Assembly (NCBI GenBank): GCA_035610835.1
Contig: CM069446.1
Location: 46,663,625-46,727,624, forward strand
Direction of reading: 5' to 3'
Length of the DNA: 64,000 nt
DNA from: Ophiura sarsii
Lineage: Eukaryota; Echinodermata; Ophiuroidea; Amphilepidida; Ophiuridae
Shown piece by piece: positions 46,093 through 58,800 of this stretch. The translations under genes and the position numbers were made by a program. The notes under the pieces were generated by a model. The model saw only the letters and a list, made by a program, of their open reading frames with translations, searched no databases and was not told where the DNA came from. Each line of letters opens with the position of its first letter. Position 1 is the first letter of the stretch.

Positions 46093-47313
46093 ATGTGTTA
46101 TGAACTCGCCACCGTTGCATGTACAGATGTTTACATTTTACACCATCTGAGATTCTAATTAGCATACCGCAATAACTACTTGTTCTTTACCACATAAAAA
46201 GTATATATTTTCTGAACGGTAATCTCACAAGAAATCCAAATATGCTATTGGAATTTAGATAGGACCTAATGGTAACATGTTGTGAACTTGTGATTAAGAA
46301 TATTCAAACAATATCGATTTTTTTTCTTCTTCATATTTTGCTTTAAGCTCAATAATATTTGTATACCTATCCCAATCATAATTTTACAGTGCATATTAGT
46401 TCTTCATGCAATTACCCAACAGAACATAATGGTTGTCAATAGTAACTTGTTGTAATATACTATATCGAGATGTAAATGAGCACAAACGTTTAAATTTCAT
46501 ATTAGATTTTACAAGTTTTTCATATACATGACTATAACAACAACAAAAAAGTATTCAACCGATGATAGCAAAATGATGCATTTTTGGAAAGCTCTTAAAT
46601 AGGGGAGTTCAAAAATGCCGTTTAAATCAGGCTAGGGTGCATACCCCCCCCCCCCCCCATATATATATATACTTGTAAACTCTAATAAATATGAAATTTA
46701 AAAGTTTGTGCTCATTTGCTTCCCGATATACAAATCAATGATTTCCTATACCTAGTGCAACTTTTCTGCTGCTGTGCGCGGTCATTGAAATCGCCATAAC
46801 ATTTAAAGTATCCATTCGATTTTGATGAATGAGGTATCAAACCAAACTGCGGAGAAGAAATTTGCCCATTTAATGATTATCTCAGATTTTTGGTACCGAT
46901 TATATATTTTGGATTAGCCAACCTCAAAGCACCTGGTCAGGGACTTTATGTGCTAGGTGTAGTATATTTCAACAAGTTACCATTGACAACCTTTATGTTC
47001 TGATGAGTTATTGTATGAGGAACTAATATGCACAGTAAAATTATGATTGGGATAGGTATACAAATATTATTGAGCTTTAATCAACCCCGGTAATCAACAT
47101 ATGAAGAAAACAAATCGATATTTTGAACATTCTTAATCACAACATGTTACCATTAGGTCCTATATAAATTCCAATAGCATTTTTGGTTTTCTTGTGAGAT
47201 TACCGTTCAGAAAATATATATATAGTTATGCGATATGCTAATTCGAATCTCAGATGGTGTAAAATGTAAAAATCTGGACATGTAACGGGAAGGGTGGCGA
47301 GTTCAAAACACAT
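46093..47313. mobile_element. Family A element with ~350-bp inverted arms
   Basis: The left arm (46,093 to about 46,480) and right arm (about 46,960-47,313) are long imperfect inverted repeats beginning ATGTGTTWTGAACTCGCCAC. The loop contains ACTATAACAACAACAAAAAAG-type sequence shared with 5,245-5,400, and a poly-C/(AT)n run at 46,645-46,672. No transposase is present. Confidence 0.8.
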
Positions 47314-47497
47314 GCCATTATAGAAATACCTGATTTATTCACACAATGTAGCTAAATAAAATAGGCTTTCACATGACACCTCCACCATGATAGTTCTACC
47401 ACATTAAATTGTTGAGTTAATAGAGAGAGATGGTTGATTCATTACAAAAATGCAACGCCTCACCCTTTTTGGGTGGTCAGTTCTAAACACATGGCCT
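47314..47497. mobile_element. Opposite terminus of the 4.7-kb transposon family
   Basis: Reverse complement of 4661-4850: ATTATAGAAATACCTGATTT, TGTTGAGTTAATAGAGAGAG and CCTCACCCTTTTTGGGTGG. It abuts the right end of the 46-47-kb element, suggesting that element inserted into or recombined with a longer relative. Confidence 0.7.
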
Positions 47498-48072
47498 TCT
47501 ATGACTTGAATAAGTGCATCCATGCACGCAAATTGAATCAACAACAATCATGACAATACATGATGGACAATGCAAGCAACATTCCACATCATGAATAGCC
47601 ATCCATTCAAATTGATATTCCCGGCAAGTTTAAAATCGAAATTATGTATGCAGCTTGAATTTTATTCACTGGCAATTCTTTTAATTTAAGAGAACAAACT
47701 CCATTTTAGAAGAAAAGGAATGGCTGCCCACACCATGATAGTTCTACCACATTAAATTGTTGAGTTAATAGAGAGAGATGGTTGATTCATTACAAAAATG
47801 CAACGCCTCACCCTTTTTGGGTGGTCAGTTCTAAACACATGGCCTTCTATGACTTGAATAAGTGCATCCATGCACGCAAATTGAATCAACAACAATCATG
47901 ACAATACATGATGGACAATGCAAGCAACATTCCACATCATGAATAGCCATCCATTCAAATTGATATTCCCGGCAAGTTTAAAATCGAAATTATGTATGCA
48001 GCTTGAATTTTATTCACTGGCAATTCTTTTAATTTAAGAGAACAAACTCCATTTTAGAAGAAAAGGAATGGC
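47393..48072. repeat. 338-bp tandem duplication
   Basis: Two nearly identical direct copies, 47,393-47,730 and 47,731 to about 48,072, each starting CACCATGATAGTTC and ending GGAATGGCTGCC. A 38-base C-rich tract at 48,075-48,112 follows. Confidence 0.9.
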
Positions 48073-48074
48073 TG

Positions 48075-48112
48075 CCCCCCCCCCCCTCCCCCCCCCCCCC
48101 CCCCCCCCCCCC
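48075..48112. repeat. Poly-C run
   Basis: C homopolymer of 38 bases with a single T. Confidence 0.95.
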
Positions 48113-48219
48113 GAGAACCAATATGCCACTCTTGGCACATATTTAGATAATAATATTTTACATATTGTATGAAAGACACGTGTCGGTTCTCGGGGGGTTG
48201 CTATAGAGAAAAAACGATT

Positions 48220-48590
48220 AAAGGTATGTGATCTTTCCAGGGAACGCCCTCAACATCGAAAAAAAATTGAAAGCAGATTTTCTTGCAGATTTACATTTCT
48301 GATCATAAATCATGCATACATTCCAAGTTACAGGGCGATACGATTCTTAATTACTTCAAAATCATGGTTTTAGAGTGAAAATAAACTGTCGGAATCCCGA
48401 CAGTTTATATTTTTCACTCTAAATTCACTCTAAAACCATGATTTTGAGGTAATTAGGAATCGTATCGCTCTGTAACTTGGAATGTATGTATGATTTATGA
48501 TCGGAAATGTAAATCTGCAAGAAAATCTACTTTCTAAAAAAAATCATGAATAGAGGGCGCTCTCTGGAAAAGATCACCTAATATGCCTTT
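48220..48590. mobile_element. 371-bp foldback MITE
   Basis: Arms of about 180 bases starting AAAGGTATGTGATCTTTCCA pair almost end to end around a short CTGTCGGAATCCCGACAG centre, giving a near-complete hairpin. ATT and AAT flank the ends. Confidence 0.85.
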
Positions 48591-48673
48591 AATCATTGTC
48601 TTCTATGGAAATAGAAATAATAAATGCGATATATTATAATAGTATTAAAAAGTATATTGTTTTTTTGTATATA

Positions 48674-50852
48674 CGAGGCGCGTTCAATAAATACCTGCAA
48701 CCATTGTTTTTCTCCACTCATGCGCGACGTATGCCAACTAGAATTAGGGTAATTTGAAATATGGGTCTTTATCTTTCCTCGCTATGCATGAATGAACAAT
48801 ATCGTTTGTGGGATTACGTAATGGCACATGCGTAAAATCAATAATCTCTGGACACTGCATGAAAAATAGCTGATCAGGGCATGAAGCTAGACGACAGGAG
48901 TAACTTCTTGCCAGCATCAATGGGACGATGATGATCACCGTGGTACTTACACAAAAGACTGAGGCTAAATCATTACAACGTGTATTGCACTGAAAATTTA
49001 CCGCGGAAAATTGACAAAGCGGTAGTCCCACTCTTGGGTGTTTACCTCAATTCTTGTATTGAAAATATCTATTTATCTCAAAGCACTACTTATTTTGGTA
49101 AACAACTTCATGTTTTTGATATTGCAAATGTGTAAAAACCAGGCAAAATACTGTACATATCATAACGAAACAATTGACAGGCAGTTGAATTATATTATAA
49201 GATGTGGATCGAAATGTAAATAAAAATTAGTCGATATTCAAAATGTTGAACAGTTTATATTTCAACAGAAAAATCGCGCGAATCCGCGCACACTTAAAAA
49301 GGTTTAATACAATTACGTATACACCATATCTGTCTTGATATAACAGAATAATAAAATAAATAATATAAATTCAATGTAAAAATCAATTTTAGTAAATTTG
49401 ACAATATTCTTTTATTTTCAGTTTATTTAGAATACATTGTTCATGGTACCGCGGAGTGTGTATTTAGGGGAGAGAAAGCAATGTTTGAACGTACATTTCG
49501 ATCCCAAAATAAAGCACTTATTATGACAATGTTTAAAATAGGCCACATAATGTATCACGAATTTACTGGAATTTACTGGATTGAAAATTAAATTGGCTAG
49601 CAACTTCGGCGGTGAATATCATCGCTCAAAGAAGAGGTGTGCGCAATTGATGGGACAATTGCATGATTAGGGTTGCGTAACAAGACCTTTCTCCTTATAT
49701 TTGCAAGCAATTTGATGCACAGTTACTTTTTTCAAAATATCTCAAGAACCGATCATGGAATAAGTTGCCGTTTGAAACAGTGATAGACCAGTACTATGTG
49801 CTCAACATTACTTATTTTCAGATGCAAATTATGGAGAAAAAAACACTTATTATGTAACATTAAAACGTCATCTTCTTGTCATAGCTTAAAAGAAATTCTT
49901 TAATGAATAACAGTCAAGGTCAAGGTATCCAACCGCAAGATTTGTCTTAAACCTCTTGTTCCTCATGTCATAGATTTAAACGGGAGATTATAAAGACAAT
50001 ATCTGAAGCTGTTTTCTGCAGAGAAAATGTTAATACAATGAAGCTCTTTTTACCCAATTTGAGTAAATTCACTATACTGACCATAACATTAAATTGTATT
50101 TTCAAATAGATGTTTACATTTTTGAACTTTGTATATGTATTGAAGTTTACCACAGTTCTTGTTTTCTTAAATTCAATTCCTTATCTGTAACTTTTACGTT
50201 GGTTGCAGTGATTGTTTAACATTTCTGCTCATTATGAGCGCTTTCTGACCACCGTGCGTTCTACGCATGCGCAGACTTTTATTCCAAGTTCAACAATTCT
50301 CGATGTATTTATTGATACCCTGTCATCTATACAATAACGAATCCTGCATTGCTGTGGTATTTCAGGAAATCCCAATGTTTGCTATAACTATCATTTTCAT
50401 TTCTTTGGATTTTCGGCATTTTGGGGCTCACTGTCAAAGCCTAATGTTGACCAATATAAGATGCAGTGTATTTCCAAAAGTTGTCTTTGACAGAACCTCT
50501 CCATTTAGGACCTCGTTGAACATGGTCTCTGGTTTCCCGATGCAAAATGTTAGACTTGCACACTAATCCGGAACAAAGTTCTGCTCATTTCAATACACGT
50601 GCTATCAAGCAAATTCAAAATTCCTGCTATCAAGCAAATTCAAAATTCCTGCCAAAGTGGCATGTTTTTCACTGTCCAAATATGGGTTATTTTATGCTAA
50701 TGCTATTACGTAATTATGAATATTCAGTAAATCCAGATTGTGTTAAATGATAGATTAAGGTTCATACTTTATAATGTACCCACTTAGATTTCACAGAATC
50801 ACTCAGGTGTGGAGAACAACAATGGTTGCGGGTATTTATTGAATGCCCCTCG
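48674..50852. mobile_element. mariner-like element, TA duplication, no transposase
   Basis: The left end CGAGGCGCGTTCAATAAATA and the inverted right end CGAGGGGCATTCAATAAATA continue as 44-base terminal repeats with 4 mismatches (48,674-48,717; 50,809-50,852). TA flanks both ends. These resemble mariner-family termini. The 2.1-kb interior has no recognisable transposase frame, so it is non-autonomous or carries captured sequence. Confidence 0.75.
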
Positions 50853-51380
50853 TATTATTAAAGTTTATGTATTTAATAGATTAGACTAACCCCTCATTAC
50901 TTTTTTGTTAATTTATGATTAAATTTAAAATCACGTGTCATTTCTGGGAGCCCTTTGGCTGATTCCCATTCAAATCCATAGAGGTCCTTTGTTAATGAGA
51001 TGTTCACTCACAAGTTTAAAAAACCTACCCCTGATAGCTGACGATAGTGTAAAATCCACTAATTATAGGTAAGGACCAATTGAACTTCGCGCCCGGGTTA
51101 CCATTATAATGTCGATACCCCCACCCCCACTACCCTCCCTCACCATATCTGACCTTCCCTCACCCTCTCGATCCGAAAACAGCCAAATTGAATAAAAATG
51201 GCTTTAACATCTATTCATACCCCAAGGCGACAACCTCTTGTCGCTTTCGTAATTTACCCACCTGCACCGATTGAGCAGATGAGCACGGGCCGACATGCGC
51301 GTGATTTCACCAACGCACAGGACAGAATTGTGTGTAAAAGCCTTTATACCGGTACACTGTTCAACAAAAATAAGTTCAAC
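50853..51380. other. Non-coding, nothing recognised
   Basis: No supported frame or repeat; a CCCCCACCCCCAC pyrimidine-rich stretch lies near 51,118. Confidence 0.4.
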
Positions 51381-51810
51381 CTTTAGATTATGCCTGATAT
51401 TTTTAAAATGAGTTAATCCATCGAAACCATTTTGGCACACATAGTGTACGTGTTCACAGCAACACTAGAACGGAGCTCTAACTACGCAGGTGTTGTAATG
51501 CTTGAATGAGCACACATTGAATGGAGGAATACCTCATTTCAAAAGTGGCTAAAAGCTCAATATCGCGTGTGCCTCATTTAATACCTCATTTCAAAAGTGG
51601 CTAAAAGCTCAATATCGCGTGTGCTCATTCAAGCTAAGACCCTGGTTCAAGCTGCTTAACCATCCACCTTCAATACATCATTTAGCAACCTTTGAATTAC
51701 GGTATTCCTCCATTCAATGTGTGCTCATTCATGCATTACAACACCTGCGTGTGCCAAAAATGGTTTCGATGGAGTAACTCATTAAAAACAATATCAGGCA
51801 TAATCTAAAG
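51381..51810. mobile_element. Foldback MITE, Tc1-like relative, copy 1
   Basis: CTTTAGATTATGCCTGATAT opens and its complement closes a 430-bp element whose arms pair over about 170 bases (TTAATCCATCGAAACCATTT, ACACATTGAATGGAGGAATA segments). Sequence themes such as GTGCTCATTCAAGC and CAAAAGTGGCTAAA parallel those of the Tc1-derived element next door. Confidence 0.75.
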
Positions 51811-51824
51811 GGGAACTTATTTTT

Positions 51825-52089
51825 GAATCGACCTTTTATTTCCCCAATTCATTCAACCATCGAATAAATAAGCAACACCACGGCAAACCTGAGAGACGGG
51901 AATGAAATGCTAATGTGTATACATCTGCCATAGTTAATAAATCCATTGATTCCAATTGGCGAAGATCATTATATCTTTAGAAATGCAATCGCTGTTACGC
52001 AAGAGACTTGATGGACCTGCTTCCAGGTCTAGTACTTTCATGCAAATATAATAATCATTAAACCACCTATGACTTTGCTAAATCGCCCT
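51825..52089. repeat. 265-bp direct repeat, left copy
   Basis: Begins GAATCGACCTTTTATTTCCC and ends AAATCGCCC. It matches 60,653-60,910 in the same orientation with small indels, so the nested stack between them is flanked by direct repeats. Confidence 0.85.
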
Positions 52090-52096
52090 ATTTGTG

Positions 52097-52416
52097 TTTA
52101 CAGCAACACTGAACGGAGCTATAACTACGCAGGTGTTGTAATGCTCGAATTAGCACATATTGAATGGAGGAATACTTCATTTCAAAAGTTGTTAAAGTTC
52201 AATATCGCGCGTGCTCATTCAAGCGGTACCCGTGCGGTGTTCGAGCAAAGACCCTGGTTCAAGCTGCTTAACCACCACCTTCAATACATCATTTAGCAAC
52301 TTTTGAATTGCGGTATTTCTCCAGTCAATGTGTGCTCATTCAAGCATTACAACACCTGCGTAGTTAGTTATGGCTCCGTTCTAGCGTTGGAGAAAAATAT
52401 CAGGCATAATCTAAAA
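52097..52416. mobile_element. Foldback MITE, copy 2, left end lost
   Basis: Matches 51,460-51,810 (GTTGTAATGCTCGAATTAGC, GACCCTGGTTCAAGCTGCTT) and ends AATATCAGGCATAATCTAAA. The terminal bases of the left arm are missing. Confidence 0.7.
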
Positions 52417-52671
52417 GGGAACTTAGTTTTGTTAACTGTGTAAACACTTCAAAAGAAGTAAGTTCCCCTTTAGGGGTTCCCTTATATTTCCAAGACAATA
52501 CATTGGAATGAAATGGGGTTTTCAGTCAAATGATTATGGGCTTCATACCAATACTTGACCAAAATTTCAAATCAACAGGTTCTGTCATGCTCGAGTGAGC
52601 ACGTATTGAATGACGGAATGTCCCATTTCAAAAGTTGCTAAAATAACGTTTAATTTCAATTCACTTCACTT

Positions 52672-52929
52672 TCACTTCATTAGTTTGCTGGAACTTAAAA
52701 CGCAGTTTCCTGATTGCGTTGGGGAGGTGTTCATCCTAAGGGCAACTTGTTTTACTGGAGTATTAGCCTGCAAGAGACCAATCGCAATCGCCCTTTCCTG
52801 GGTAAATGGGGTTACATACACAATATGGGGAACACTAATCATAAACACATTAGCATCAGGCAGTGAAAGCCACACATCCTTCATCACAAGATATTGCTCA
52901 TTTTCAAAAAGAAACAGTCCCTCTTTCAA
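52672..52929 (-). pseudogene. Possible Tc1-type transposase N-terminal remnant
   Basis: A minus-strand frame contains ERAIAIGLLQANTPVKQVAL followed by RMNTSPT. This looks like the first helix-turn-helix of a Tc1/mariner transposase, which binds the terminal repeats. It is short, and the flanking residues are not convincing. It lies on the opposite strand from the C-terminal remnant at 52,970-53,082, so the interior has been rearranged. Confidence 0.45.
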
Positions 52930-52969
52930 TGCATGTTAATTTGAGCATGGAAGCACCTGTTGGGTTACA

Positions 52970-53082
52970 ATTCTGGTACAACAAGAGTTGAACTTCCATA
53001 TCGAGTAGCGCGCCTCATTAACACTATGAGAAATCGATGTCGTCAATTGATACACCGACGTGGTGGATACACACACTACTAA
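52970..53082 (+). pseudogene. Tc1-type transposase C-terminus remnant
   Basis: The plus-strand frame reads VELPYRVARLINTMRNRCRQ then LIHRRGGYTHY and a stop at 53,080-53,082. The arginine-rich segment ending GG-Y/H-T-x-Y-stop is the usual C-terminus of Tc1/mariner DDE transposases. The catalytic domain is missing. The same segment on the minus strand at 6,097-6,205 is more decayed. The Tx1 insertion duplicated the bases just after the stop. Confidence 0.65.
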
Positions 53083-53338
53083 ACATTATTATTATTTTAT
53101 TTTTTTGATGATCATTAGCCATCTATCTTCATTTTTTTTTTTTTTTTTTTCTTCATCTGCTATGACAAATCAAATATACAAAAAATCTATGTTTACAAAT
53201 CAGTTAGAATACACAATGTGTGTGGATAACTGTAACATCAATAAGTAGACTATATATCGCATGAATATGGTTACTATGCATAAATACAGGATGATGTATT
53301 AAAACATACACTAAATTACAAAATATAATATATTTCAA

Positions 53339-55868
53339 TTATACAAAAAGCATGTGGAAAACGTCCCATTTTTTTAGGTAGAGAGTATTCTTAAGAGATT
53401 TTTTCCACATGACATTGTGTCTTTCAGTGTTATGGTACTTAATGATATCATGTTGGATGTTTTGAAATGACGGTTTTGAACCATTGCACCTATTTCTGTA
53501 TACTGCAAATTTCGCAATCAACAAGAAGTTATTGAGACCAGTATGTTTACTAATGGGGAATTTGCCAAAGAGAATGTCATTATCGCACAGCGACACCTTA
53601 ATTTTACATTTACATAGTATCCATTCCTCGAGCTTTCTCCAGATGGTATTAGTAATAGGGCACATACAGAATATATGGTAAATTGTTTCCTGGACCTGAT
53701 AGCAAAAAGAACATCTATCGTCGCTGGAAATCTTATCATCTTAAGGAAGCAGTTATAGTGCTCAGGATACGCTGAGTTATTCGAAACTGAAACCATCTTA
53801 GCTTGATATCCCCAGTACATTTAAATGGCGCGTTGCAGATAGTTTTCCATTTGTTATCGTCGATGTACTGAAGTTTTTGCGACCATTTTAGCTTGGCTTT
53901 ATTATTGGAATTGGGTAAAAGGATTTTGTAGATACGCCTACAGCCCTTTTTGTCTTTTAATAGAATATCAATGTTTATAGGAATAAATGGTTTAGCAACC
54001 GGCTTAGCATTAGTAAACAATGACACATTTCTAAAACTCTCAATAATAGTACGTCTGAGCCCATGGTACTCAAGAAAGTTAGTTCTAAGATTAACATATT
54101 TTCTCCTAAGTGCCTCCAAAGAGTAAAATCCTCCCTCTGGGTCCATGAGATCATTAATATAGAGAATGCCATTTTGAACCCAACTGGAATAGAAAACAAT
54201 ATTACCACCGATATTAATCTGAGGATTGTTCCAGATACATGACCGTAGAACTTCGCTGCAATCGTTTGGCTTCTTGTGTTGCTGAAACGAATTCCAGGCA
54301 AGAAGAACTTCCTTCGGGGAGGTATTGCTCATCTTATTAATAAAATTGGTCCACCTATTGGAGCCGCAGATCAAGTTACCCATGTCCTTCAGCTGTGAGA
54401 AATGCAGAAACATGATAACAGCTTTATTGGAATTACCAGCCCCTAAAAGACGTCTAATCCATGATATTTTCAGAGCGTTGAAAAATATACCAACTTGGAA
54501 CATTTTTGTACCCCCTTCGTCATAATCGCCACACATCTGGTCCCTGCCAATCCTATCCGTCTTGCCTTTCCATATAAAATTAAAAAACATATTGGTAAGC
54601 TCATGTATCAAGTTGGAATCTGGATTGGGAATGGCCAGAACCAGATGACTGAATCTCGAGATAAAGAGGGACTTAACCACTGCTATTCTACCCAGAACTG
54701 TCAAGTATCTCTTCGACCATTGTTTCATCGATTTGCGAATATCTTCAACAATACTAGAGTAGTTTAATGCTGGCATCTCATGCAGATCAAGACTGAAATC
54801 AACACCAAGCATGGAGAATCTATTCCTAACCCAGTTGAGATGACTACAAGTACTTAAATGCAGCTCCTTCCGCTTACAGCCTATCCAAACAACATTTGTT
54901 TTATTGCTATTTATACGTAACCCAGACATAACAGCAAATTGATCGAGAACATTTAAGGTTTCTACAAGCGACCTCTCACTACCGTCAAGAATAAATGTGG
55001 TATCATCGGCGTATTGTGTGATTTTAAACTCCTTGTTATCAATAACAATGCCCTTCATATCATGGTTGTTTCTTGCCATCGTCGCAAGTACTTCAGCACA
55101 CAGTAGAAAAAGGTAAGACGAGAGGGGATCGCCTTGACGGCAACCCCGGTTGACAAAGAATCTATCAGACATATTGCCGTTAATAAGCAGGCTAGATTCA
55201 GCATTGTTATAGAAAAGTCTAATCCATTTCTGAAATGAAGTACCAAAGCCATGACGCTTAAGAATTTTGAAAATGAAACTATGAGAGACAGTATCGAAAG
55301 CCTTTTCAAAGTCTATAAGAAGCAGCATCCCAGGTATTGATTTCTCTTCAGCGTGAAAAATGATATCATAAACAATTCTAATGTTTTCACCGATAAAACG
55401 ACCAGCCATAAAACCATTTTGATCGTCCTCAATAAGCTTTGGGAGAACACCCTTAACTCTGTTAGCAATGCACATTGAAGCGAGTTTGTAAATTGAGTTA
55501 AGTAAAGAGATTGGTCTCCAATTTTTTAGGTGTTGACGGGGCTTATTGCCTTTCGGAAGAAGCGTAATAACACCCAAGTTTTGAAAATGTGAAAAAGAAT
55601 GATGAATGATGAATGACGAAAGATCTTTCCAGAAAAACTTGAAGAATTCAACAGTGAAACCATCCGGACCTGGTGTTTTGTTATTTTGCATCGACTTAAG
55701 AGCATTGAGAACTTCATCATATTCAAGGACACCATCAATTTGGCTGGATTCGTCTTCCGACAATGTGGGTATGTTTGGAATCGTATCGAGCAACGACGTG
55801 TCGATTTGCATTTCCTTATCGCTGTATAAGTTCTCGTAGAACGTCTTGGCTTCATCCAGTATTTCTTT
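53339..55868 (-). pseudogene. Tx1-type reverse transcriptase and C-terminal domain
   Basis: The long minus frame (55,925-53,736, 729 codons) starts with about 19 codons of L2 tail and becomes Tx1 at KEILDEAKTFYENLY. Reverse transcriptase blocks are intact: NKTPGPDGFTVEFF, LKNWRPISLLNSIYK, GRFIGENIRIVYDI, LIDFEKAFDTVSH, GCRQGDPLSSYLFLLCAE and the catalytic YADD. The frame is lost near 53,740; the remaining C-terminus continues in other frames to 53,339 (WRKLEEWILCKCK and beyond). The polymerase core looks undamaged, but separation from its 5' part by the L2 insertion makes the copy inactive. Confidence 0.9.
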
Positions 55869-58800
55869 AATAATAATAATAATAAGGTGTTTGTTAAGCG
55901 CCCTATGACAGTAAACTGTCCTCAAAGCGCTTTACAAAAATACATAAAACAACAGTAGGGGGAGATACAAATGGAAAATACTATACAAAAACCTTAAAAA
56001 CTACAAGTATGCAATAAATAATACACATTATAAAAGCACGCAGTAATATAAAACATCAAAATGTAGTGTTCCAGTCCAGCTGGTGTAGACACATAAATCT
56101 ATAAAAAGTCCGCGTATGTAACACTGCATGCAAATATTACACAATCAAAACAAAGATAAAAATGTCCATGCCACCCGTGTCTAAAACTTATTACAGTCCG
56201 ATCGGAAGAGGTAGGTCTTGAGAGTTGATTTATACTGCGAAACAGAAGTGGCGGCGCGAACATGAACTGGTAGGTGGTTCCAAACTCTTGGTGCAGCGGA
56301 GGCGAAAGATCTTTGTCCATAAGATGACTTAGATAGCGGTGGATGACGGAGCATGATCTGAGACGACGAACGGAGGGTTCGGGAGGGAGAATATGGTTCA
56401 ATAAGTTCTGTGATGTATTGCGGAGCTTGATTATGAAGCGCTTTGAAGGTGAGGAGAGCGATTTAAAGGCAATGCGTTTTCGGACAGGGAGCCAGTGAAG
56501 TTCATTGAGAATAGGTGTAATGTGATCACGTCGTCCCTTAGCACGAGTCACCAGTCTGGCGGCAGCGTTCTGGATCAGTTGGAGCTTGGCAATGACGTTG
56601 TCGGGCAGACCGTATAGAAGACTGTTACATCCATCAATGCGAGATGTGATGTAGGCATGAACAAGCCTTTCAGTTGTTTTGCGATCTAAGTAAGCACGAA
56701 GCCTGCCGATTTTATAGATTCCATAGGATGCACTTCTACAGACATTTGACACGTGACCGGTCAGAAGCAGTTTACTGTCAATAGAAACACCAAGGTTTCT
56801 GGCAGTAGGAGATGGTTCAATGATAGCTTCACCGATAGCCACTGGTGGACACTGATTCTCGCACAGGTATCGATTGCTAATATGCAGTAATTCGGTCTTG
56901 GAATCATTTAACTTTAATTTGTTAGAAACCATCCACGCCTTTATGTCTATAACACACTTCTCCAAGAGTGGAAGCTGAGTTTCGCGATCACTAGGTTTTA
57001 ACAGGAGGTAGATCTGCGTGTCGTCCGCGTATTCCATGTGCTGAAATCCATGTGCACTAATAATGTCTCCGAGAGGGCCGGTGTATAAGGTGAAAAGTAG
57101 TGGTCCGAGTACCGAGCCCTGGGGCACACTCCAATCGAGCACAGAATACGGTGACTGAGCTGACCCAATGGTCACCGCTTGAGTACGTCCGTGAAGGTAC
57201 GATCTAAACCAGGAAAGTGCATTTCCAGTAAAACCATACCGAGCTTTCATACGATTTAGGAGCACAGCATGGTCAAGCGTATCAAACGCTGCGGATAGAT
57301 CCAGTAAAATCAAGACAGCTTCATTATGCGCGTCGATTCCGATGGCAAGATCATTGAAAACTCTAAGCAGTGCGGTTTCTATACTATGATGTTTCCGATA
57401 CGCAGACTGGAATTTGGATTGAAGTTTGTGCTGGTGGAGGTATTGATTCATTTGCGATGCTGCGACACGTTCAGTGACCTTGGACAAGAACTTTAAGTTA
57501 GATATTGGTCTAAAGTTCTTCAAGTCTTGACAGTCCAGCTTAGGCTTCTTCAGTATGGGTGTGATATGAGCAACTTTGAAAGTTGATGGAAATTCACCAG
57601 TGATCAACGACATATTGACTATTTTGGAGATTGAAGGTAGAAGTTCGTCAATACAGCGCTTTAGAAGCCATGTTGGTATAGGATCTTGGGCGCACGATTT
57701 GCTGGGTGAATCTAAGATGAACTTTTTTATACTCTCCGTAGGAACTTCAGTGAAGTTTGTGAATTCACTAAGACAGTTTTCCTGTATGTTGACCGATATG
57801 GGTGGGCTGACAGACCTATCTAGTTCCACGCGGATTTTTGATATCTTGCCATCAAAGTATTCATTGAAATCTGATGCTAGGGCGTCTGACGATTCGCGAT
57901 CGGGAAGGTTGTTTTCAGATCTGACTGAAGACATGCGGTTCACAAGGCGAAAAAGTTCACGATTATCGCAGCTCTCAATTTGTGACTTGTGATGATTACA
58001 TTTGGCAAACTTCAGAATCGAAGCATATCTAGCACACTGTTTGCGATATATCTGCCTGTCCACTTCCAACTTTGATGATAGCCACCTTCTCTCACATCGA
58101 CGTTTTTCACGCTTAGCTTCCCGTACGGTGTCATTGTACCATGGGGCATGGGGGCGGAGGGTTATTATTTGGCTCTTAATAGGTACATGTTTGTCCAGCA
58201 CATCGCGAAGAACACGATCGTATTGTGCAGTAAGCGTTTCTAGATCATCAGCAGGTGAAACAACTAACTCAGAGCCCAGAATATCCTTCTTGAAATCAGT
58301 GATGTTTAGATCTTTCCATTTACGAAGGTTCACAACTTTCTTGGACAATGGAGGGCGGACGAGATTCACATTACAAGTAATGAAGTTATGATCAGATGGT
58401 GAGTCATGAAGAATGTTGACATTGCTAATGAAGGAGTCCGAATTGCGAGTGATGATGAGATCCAGCGTATGACCGCCGCGATGTGTGGGACCTATCACGT
58501 GCTGTTCTAAGCCAATGGAGTTTAGCAAGTCAAGGAATTTCCTGGCATCAGTGTCGGAAGACTTTTCAACGTGGAGATTAAAGTCACCAACGAGCATTAT
58601 GTGTCCAGGAATGATGATCGCGGATTCCATGAGACTTGCGAACTCTTCAAAGAATGCTTTCGGCGTGGCACGATTCTTCTTGCTGTATGGCGGACGATAG
58701 ATGGTGAAAATCCTTGTTGATGAAGATCCTGAAGAAACACTAAGGTGCATTACCTCAAACGTCCTAAAAGTTAGAGATTCTTTCTGTTTCACAACGAAAC

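Noticed and set aside
56105..58700. Plus-strand frames of 70-140 codons over the L2 LINE
   Set aside because: They are antisense shadows of the 1,124-codon endonuclease-reverse transcriptase frame.
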